A stretch of DNA of 64,000 nt. Source: Armillaria gallica (lineage: Eukaryota > Basidiomycota > Agaricomycetes > Agaricales > Physalacriaceae). The stretch spans positions 186,001 to 250,000 of the forward strand of contig JBANDB010000008.1 of NCBI GenBank assembly GCA_037576215.1, written 5' to 3'. Of the stretch, positions 57,916 to 64,000 are shown piece by piece. The translations under genes were made by a program, and so were the position numbers. Numbering within the stretch: position 1 is the first letter of the stretch; each line of letters begins with the position of its first letter. The notes beneath the pieces were generated by a model. The model worked only from the letters and a program-made list of their open reading frames with translations. It did not search any database and was not told where the DNA came from.

Positions 57916-60137
57916 ATGGCTCTCTCCATCCTCGCGTTACTGATCCTATGCCATATTGTAGTTGGCGCAATATACGAAAGCTTTGACGAGCTTCCAACCA
58001 GGGATTTCCATTATATTATTATTGGAGGTCCGTGCTACAGACATTAATACATCTTCCTGACGTCCAGTTATAGGTGGAACTGCAGGGAATGTTCTCGCCA
58101 ATCGTTTAACCGAGGAACCACATATTTCTGTACTTGTTCTCGAAGCTGGTGAATCGTTAGTGCTTACTTTCTGAACATGTTCGGTCTTTGATGATCTTAC
58201 AGAACGGCAGACGTCCTTCTCTCACAGGTTCCTTTCTTTTCTTCTCGCTTGGGGGGATCGCCCCTTGATTGGAACTTCACCACTACGCAACAGCCAGGAC
58301 TGAACGGACGCGCTATTCCTTTCACCCGAGGATTTGGTTTGGGAGGAAGCAGTGCCATTAGTATGTTCACTGTCTTCGCATACCAATCGAACTGGTTACT
58401 CAATACCATTCCAGATGGCATGTCTTACATGCGTGGCTCGTCCCAAGATTACGACCGTTACGCCCGGGTTAGTGACAACCCCATATGGGGATGGGATGCT
58501 CTACAACCATATATACGAAGGGCGAGTCATAAGTTATAACCTCTTTTTAAGTGTTGAAACTGACCTTCATTTTCTATCACAGAACGAGCGCTTCGTCGCC
58601 CCAGCAGACCACCACAATATCACTGGCCAGTTCGATCCAGCGGTCCACGGCTTCAAAGGAGTAACATATGTTTCTCTTCCTGGATACCCGCGCGCTACAG
58701 ACGAGCGTGTCCTTCAGACGACGGCGGAATTACCCAGCGAGTTTCCGTTCAACTTGGATTACAATTCAGGGTACCAGTTAGGTATTGGTAAGGGCTTCAC
58801 GAACGACTGGTATGGAGAACTTGCTGAGTAAGATACAGGATGGGCACCCTTGACTGTTGGAAACGGTACTCGAAGCAGCTCGCAGACATCATATCTTGGG
58901 CCAAAATATATTGAACGACCAAATATGCACGTCTTGGTTCATGCGCGTGTGACCCGAATTCTCGATATGAAGAGCATCAGCAAGCGACCAACCTTCAACG
59001 CTGTTGAGTTTACTCAGGATTCTGGAGGTACGCAATGTTTATATGCTATGACCGCTGAGTGATGCTAATTTTCTTCCTAGCAACCAAGCACGTTCTGGAA
59101 CCTCAATGCCTAAAAGAGATCATCCTCTCGGCGGGATCCATTGGTACACCACATATACTCCTTCATTCCGGTATAGGTAGCAGCACCGAACTCGAAGCTC
59201 TAGGAATTGCATCCACTCATCACCTCCCCGACGTTGGCAAAAACTTGTCAGACCAAGTCTTATGGAACATTCACTTCACCGTTAACGACACCGACACGAT
59301 TGAGAACATCTATTACAGGAATGTAACTTTCCAGAAAGAGGCTTTGGCCGAGTGGAAAGAAAATCGAACGGGTTTCTTAACAGCGGGCATAGCAAATCAG
59401 AGAGGGTTCCTTCGAATTCCTGAAGATATCGGCATTCTGGATGGAGAGCCGTGTGCGGGGAATGAGACTGCGCATTACGAGCTTTCATTTGTGGTGTGTA
59501 CTAAATGGACTGGATATCACGAAGGCTGATGCTTAATTGCAGAACGGTATTAATAGCAATCCTCCTCCTAAGGTGGGAAAATTCTTTGTAATTGCGCCAG
59601 CAGTGCTCTGTCCCCTTTCGCGTATGTGCAGCGTATTGTTTTTCTTGCTAGTCTGACTTGTTTCAGGTGGGAGTGTTACCATCAATAGCACGAATCCCCT
59701 GGACCCACCAGTCATAAACCCGAATTATCTCGCGCATGCACAAGACCTCGCTATCATGAAATATGCTGTGGAGAGTGCGAAGGAGTTCGTCACTGCTGCA
59801 GCTTGGACAGGATATGTTCTTAGCATCGCGACTAATACTACGGATCAAGATATCAGGAACGGAGCGTCGAATCTGAATCATCCAGTTGGTACTGCGAGTA
59901 TGTCTCCTGCTGGTGCGAGTTGGGGAGTGGTAGACCCGGATTTAAAGATGAAGGGCGCGGGTGGGGTGAGGATCGTTGACGCTTCGGTTTTGGTGGGTTT
60001 TCTCTCTATCTTTGTCGATGTTTTCATGGACTGACCAGACTTCGTAGCCGTTCGTGCCAGCTGCACATATACAGGCGGCAGTGTATATATTTGCAGAGAG
60101 GGCGGCAGATTTAATCAAAGCGAGTGCCGGAATGTAG
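57916..60137 (+). CDS. Secreted GMC oxidoreductase, aryl-alcohol-oxidase-like
   Basis: FAD-dependent oxidase or dehydrogenase of the glucose-methanol-choline family; it oxidises an alcohol or sugar and passes electrons to O2 or quinones outside the cell. Ten exons: 57916-58027, 58074-58155, 58203-58360, 58415-58521, 58583-58787, 58839-59027, 59081-59493, 59543-59621, 59667-59992 and 60048-60137, giving 586 residues, normal for the family. Signal peptide MALSILALLILCHIVVGA; FAD dinucleotide fold GGGTAGNVLANRL with VLVLEAG; GLGGSSAINGMSYMRGSSQDYDRYA; the second GMC signature GSIGTPHILLHSGIG; C-terminal NHPVGTASMSPAGASWGVVD and AAHIQAAVY, carrying both catalytic histidines. The intron at 58522-58582 has a GC donor. 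In wood- and litter-decay fungi such enzymes supply H2O2 to peroxidases. The exact substrate cannot be told. No defect is seen. Confidence 0.95.
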
Positions 60138-61617
60138 AGGTACCTTTGTAGCTGGATTTTGCTGCCGGCAACGGCGAGGTCTGTTCATTTCCCTCTAGTA
60201 GCTGTTAGTTCAGCCCATGTATAAATGGTAGCCTCGTGCATGCGATTGTACCGATTTAGTTCTGTCATATTTCTCCCGATCAATTTGAATGGTAACCAAC
60301 ATCATCGGGTATATTCACCCCTTAATTTTCCTAACGCATTCTATCAAAGCTGTCCTTACAATTGGTAGCCGACGGGTGCTCATTTAGGCCAGTGGCGGTG
60401 ATGAATCCTCCAGTAGGACACTGGCAGAGCCAATACTTGATGCGAGCAATATATTAAGAGGTCCTACCGCGGTAGACTAGAAATCTATCGTTATCGTACT
60501 TTGATACCCCCTACTGTGACTGACCTGATCCACGAAACAAACTTAAAACAAAGACATTATTCCCACAAGGGTTGGCGAGGAAACTAACCAGTGCGGTAGA
60601 CGATGTCGATGCCGAAGTATGATTCAATTAAGTAGACCTCTATTATTTGATATGCAGCCGCGTAACAATTAAAGATATGTGTTTTAATGGCAAATCGAAC
60701 AGCCCAAAATCATCAGGCCTTCAATCTAAATTCTACACTCCGTGTTTAGAACATGTACTCTGCGAAATAACTGCATCTGTTTGGATACATCATTGGCTCG
60801 GGTCGCAATTTGAGATTACGACTTTTCTCTCCTACCTTTTTCATTATCTTCAGTGCCTCGTATTCCACATCCTTGGTTCGGGGCGGTATGAACGTATTGG
60901 GATTGCCTGAATCGGTCGCGAAAAATGCAGGACTGGTTTATTCAATCTTAAAGTAAGCTCCATAAATACTCGCGAATCGCAACACTTGGCCCTTGGTATT
61001 AGTATTTACACCGTCAACCTCTGAGAGAACGGAGCGTTGAAGTCGAAAAATCAATAAAGGGATGATTTAAGATTTTCACATTGAGGACGCCCCAACGATG
61101 AACTGAGGAGAAGAAGCGCTCACTTTAAGAAGAGAGTATACGGACCGGAAGAGAACGAGTATCCCAGTGACATTCACCTGGTTGCGAAATGAATGAGGTG
61201 ATCTCGCAGTTCACTGGCGGGTGTCTTGAGTGCCTTTCTCATTTAAGTCGGGATACTTATAAATAGTTCATGAAATGATGAAAGGTGGAGAGGTAACCGG
61301 CGATGCGACTGGCCTGCACACAACAACGACGTCGAGGTGGTATGCTTGATCTCGATCTCCTTGACCAGTACCTTGCTAAATTCCTCGTCAGCAGAGATGT
61401 AATTGACGATGGTGATCTTCTTGGGGTATTTGGTCAAGAGCTCCTTTAGGTGATGCTTTGGGGTTGAACTTAAGGATCGGCACTGCAGCGGAGATTAAAA
61501 TGTCGGGGTTTTGAGCAGCTAGTTCAGTATTCTAGTTCATTAGCGAAAGACAATCTTACCAAGGTCATTAGAGAGGCAAGCGATTGGTAGGGAAATGCAA
61601 CACCTACGCATAACCCG
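60138..61617. other. Intergenic, no supported gene
   Basis: The 3' flank of the GMC gene and AT-rich DNA. Frames at 60647-60910 and 61243-61437 have no motif, start context or splice signals that support them. Confidence 0.35.
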
Positions 61618-61625
61618 GTCATAGA

Positions 61626-62125
61626 TAGAGGTTTGCCGGCCCGGCTCGGCCTGGAAGCCGCGGCTTGGGCTCGTCTTTGAGCGGCTTAGGCTTCATGAAA
61701 TTGAAGCCCGAGCCTCAGGCCTTATGCAGGGTCGGCCTGGGGCCGGCTCAGGCTCAGGCCACGGCTCAGCACAAGTCGGTATGAGCGGTGTCATCATGCA
61801 TCAAAGAAGACTAAGCTGACTAATCACACGCTCCAGCGCTGCGATTCACAGGAAATAGACACTTGATGGCAGTTCAACACAGATGGCTTGCATTTGCACC
61901 ATCCAGCACACCATTCCGAGGCCTATTTTCATTGTATTCAAGCAAGAATAAGGTGGTTTAATGATCAGTACACGGCCCCGGCTCAAGCTGCGGCTCACGG
62001 CTTTGAGAACTTCGAGCTTGAGCCGTGGGCCGTTAGAGGCCGCAGAGACGGCTTGACGACGGCTCGGCTAGCCCCGGCCGGCTACGGCCGGCTCAAAGCT
62101 TCGAGCCGAGCCGCGCAAACCTCTA
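61626..62125. mobile_element. Non-autonomous hAT-type element (500 bp) with perfect 8-bp TSD
   Basis: It begins TAGAGGTTTGCCGGCCCGGC and ends GCCGCGCAAACCTCTA; the outer 11 bases are exact inverted repeats. The flanks are identical GTCATAGA copies (61618-61625 and 62126-62133). TAGNG termini plus an 8-bp duplication assign it to hAT, as for 1372-1877, but the terminal sequence is a different family. The subterminal regions are built of GGCTCGGCC/GGCCGAGCC-type words (CGGCTCAGGCTC and relatives) in both orientations. There is no transposase. The + strand frame at 61888-62172 is composition-driven. Confidence 0.93.
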
Positions 62126-62133
62126 GTCATAGA

Positions 62134-64000
62134 GTACACTCGTGTGGACATAGCAAGAGTTGTATTGAGTAGGAATCGTGGAAAGGACTCGATGGTTGCT
62201 GTCGCCGAGATGGCGACCTTTATCCGTTCGAGAAGCATTAAAGAACTTGAACACCTTTTGTATATCATAAGCAACGGGCGCTAATCAAGAAAGAGAAGAG
62301 ACTGAGTGGGAGTAATTGTACCTCCGATGATATTTCCCAGCGTTAAACACGAATATTCCTGTAGACGTGGAATCTGACGGCTACGGATGTTCACGATCAC
62401 GTAAATATCTAGCAAAACCTACGCACGGGTATCTGCATCAGCAGATGACAACATTCCATCTCGGGAGAGACACAAACAGGCGGGATCTCGCGACGTTTGC
62501 TCGCGAAATAGTGAACGATCGTGTGGACGAAGCGTCTTGTCTTTTCACTACTCTCGGACCTGGCTGCTTGCTTTGTCTGGCAGGTTCTCAACTTGGTTGA
62601 ATGAGCGATACCAAGAGACTGCCAACGCAACTCAGCTCCGAGAGTAGTTGGATGGGATCTAGATTCATTTGACCACGTCAGACACTCCTACAACTCGAAG
62701 AATAGAGTTACGCACCTTGATGTAGCATATTATTCCAGACGCATCGTGTTATAACCCAACACGAAGTGCCTGTTTTCAAAGGAAGGCTATATCCGAACCA
62801 GTTTGTCTACTAGAAGTAAGATGTCGGCAGGCGGGAAGCTTTGTAGGTTTCTCGCTTGCCGACAAAAGATATCCTCGCTAATGCAGATTGGTCCCAGTCT
62901 AAGGGAAGGCGTGTCTGTGGTATGACAATGTGTTAACCCAACACGGTCATATGAAGCCCGTAGTTTTACATACCTCGTTTATACACGATCCTACCGATCA
63001 TGGAACCAGACGGCGACCAAATCATAATAATATGCCAGTGCCAGTGAGTCGCGGATAGGGTTTGGGGTCAGCCTGGTTTCTTCAGCTGGTGGCGCACCCG
63101 AGTTGTCAGATCTTCTTAATTCAGGCGTCCCGGAAGGACGGCTTACCACAGCAACAAATAAGGCGAACGATGGCATCAGCAGACGATCGGTGGAGGCAAG
63201 AGCGCGCCATTGTTTGCTCCACTTTGCTTCGCCTGGCCGACTCTAGCCGGACCAAAAAGTAGAAGCAAATAAATCAAACACGTCTTTCCCTCCAACCCTC
63301 ATCTGTTCCTCTAACACTTTGGCTCAAAATTCCTCTGCAAGCAAACCATACTCCTGACATACCGTGATAAGTACCTGACAACCCGGAAAGGCCAATGGTG
63401 GGTGTGCAGCGCTTGGCTGGTATTCTGGCGACGTGAATCATTTCGTAGCTATTCACTGCCGCAAGGTGTTGGGCGACAGGGCGATAGTCTTCGTAGCTCA
63501 CTGCTTCAGGGATTTTATGTAGGTCATTCCGAACCTGGTACGTAAATCAGCTCCGACAATGAAATTAATCCTCACTCTAGCATTAGATCTTTCAATTCTG
63601 AAAGTACCGTGAACTCCACGCTTGCTTTTCTGGTGCCATTGCCCTAATCCGATATGATACGCAGTCACAATACCCATCTCGCTGATTAATGCCGTAGGGA
63701 TGCCTCATCTGGTGTGATTCTGGAGTGCCGAGCGAAAGTGACCATACGGGTTAGGCGTGAGTACATAACCTGGTCCTTCGGCGCATTGACTGATTGAATC
63801 ATGGAATAGTATTGGGCTCCGGTTATATGTACGACGAACAAAAGTCGTCCCTGGATATCCTTCGTTGGCCCTCTGTGAATATGGGACGTTTATCCGGGTA
63901 CTTCCTCCTCTTCAAGGTCTGAACTCACCGTGCTACTCCCTGGTGGAAAGCTCTTACCTTTCCTTATCTGTTGCCGCACTTATCAGCAACAAACGTTTGT
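62134..64000. other. No supported gene to the window end
   Basis: Short frames on both strands (62367-62600, 62991-63262, 63274-63501) lack recognisable domains and convincing splice structure. A hairpin-like pair TGTCGGCAGGCGGGAAGC / GCTTGCCGACA lies near 62822-62863. A partial gene continuing beyond 64000 cannot be excluded. Confidence 0.3.

Noticed and set aside
61888..62172. 94-codon + frame at 61888
   Set aside because: It lies in the GC-rich subterminal repeats of the 500-bp hAT-type element and crosses its end and target duplication.
1..64000. CRISPR arrays, bacterial operons or ribosome-binding sites
   Set aside because: The intron structure, protein families and transposons are fungal; no spaced repeat array is present.

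Overview
This window looks like nuclear DNA of a basidiomycete fungus, most likely an Agaricomycete. The genes are cut by many short introns (about 45-75 nt, GT-AG, with CTNAN-type branch sites). The gene content also fits: HET-domain proteins, a CFEM protein, an F-box/leucine-rich protein of the mushroom type, a secreted GMC oxidoreductase, and fungal Helitron and hAT-type elements. No rRNA gene, CRISPR array or bacterial-style operon is seen.

Layout. 1-2466: repeat-like DNA, then a small unrecognised gene (TATA box at 758) whose coding sequence is split by a 506-bp hAT-type element with a perfect 8-bp target duplication. 2467-10487: two Helitrons abutting head to tail, an autonomous one encoding a spliced Rep-PIF1 helicase and a 2-kb non-autonomous one. 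10488-56400: an ancient, diverged tandem array. Its recurring unit, left to right, is a HET-domain gene (-), an unrecognised multi-exon gene 'B' (-), and an unrecognised gene 'A' (+) that diverges from B. Five HET copies are present (stops at 13762, 21800, 32642, 39195 and 51450), all with a long uninterrupted main reading frame. The B and A copies carry indels and stops and look decayed. The array is interrupted by a 1.8-kb hAT-type element (24922-26707) and by about 7.8 kb holding a minisatellite, a CFEM gene and an F-box pseudogene (43.7-51.4 kb). 57916-60137: an intact ten-exon secreted GMC oxidoreductase. 61626-62125: a second 500-bp hAT-type element with a perfect 8-bp duplication. The rest is without a convincing gene.

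How it may work together. HET domains are known in fungi as death-inducing effector domains of allorecognition (vegetative incompatibility) systems. A repeatedly duplicated HET gene with an adjacent membrane-protein-like gene is the pattern expected of a fast-evolving recognition locus, but no partner function can be assigned from sequence alone. The Helitrons, hAT-type elements, nonsense-ridden F-box gene and decayed cassette genes all indicate a dynamic accessory region. The GMC and CFEM genes look like ordinary secreted or cell-wall functions.
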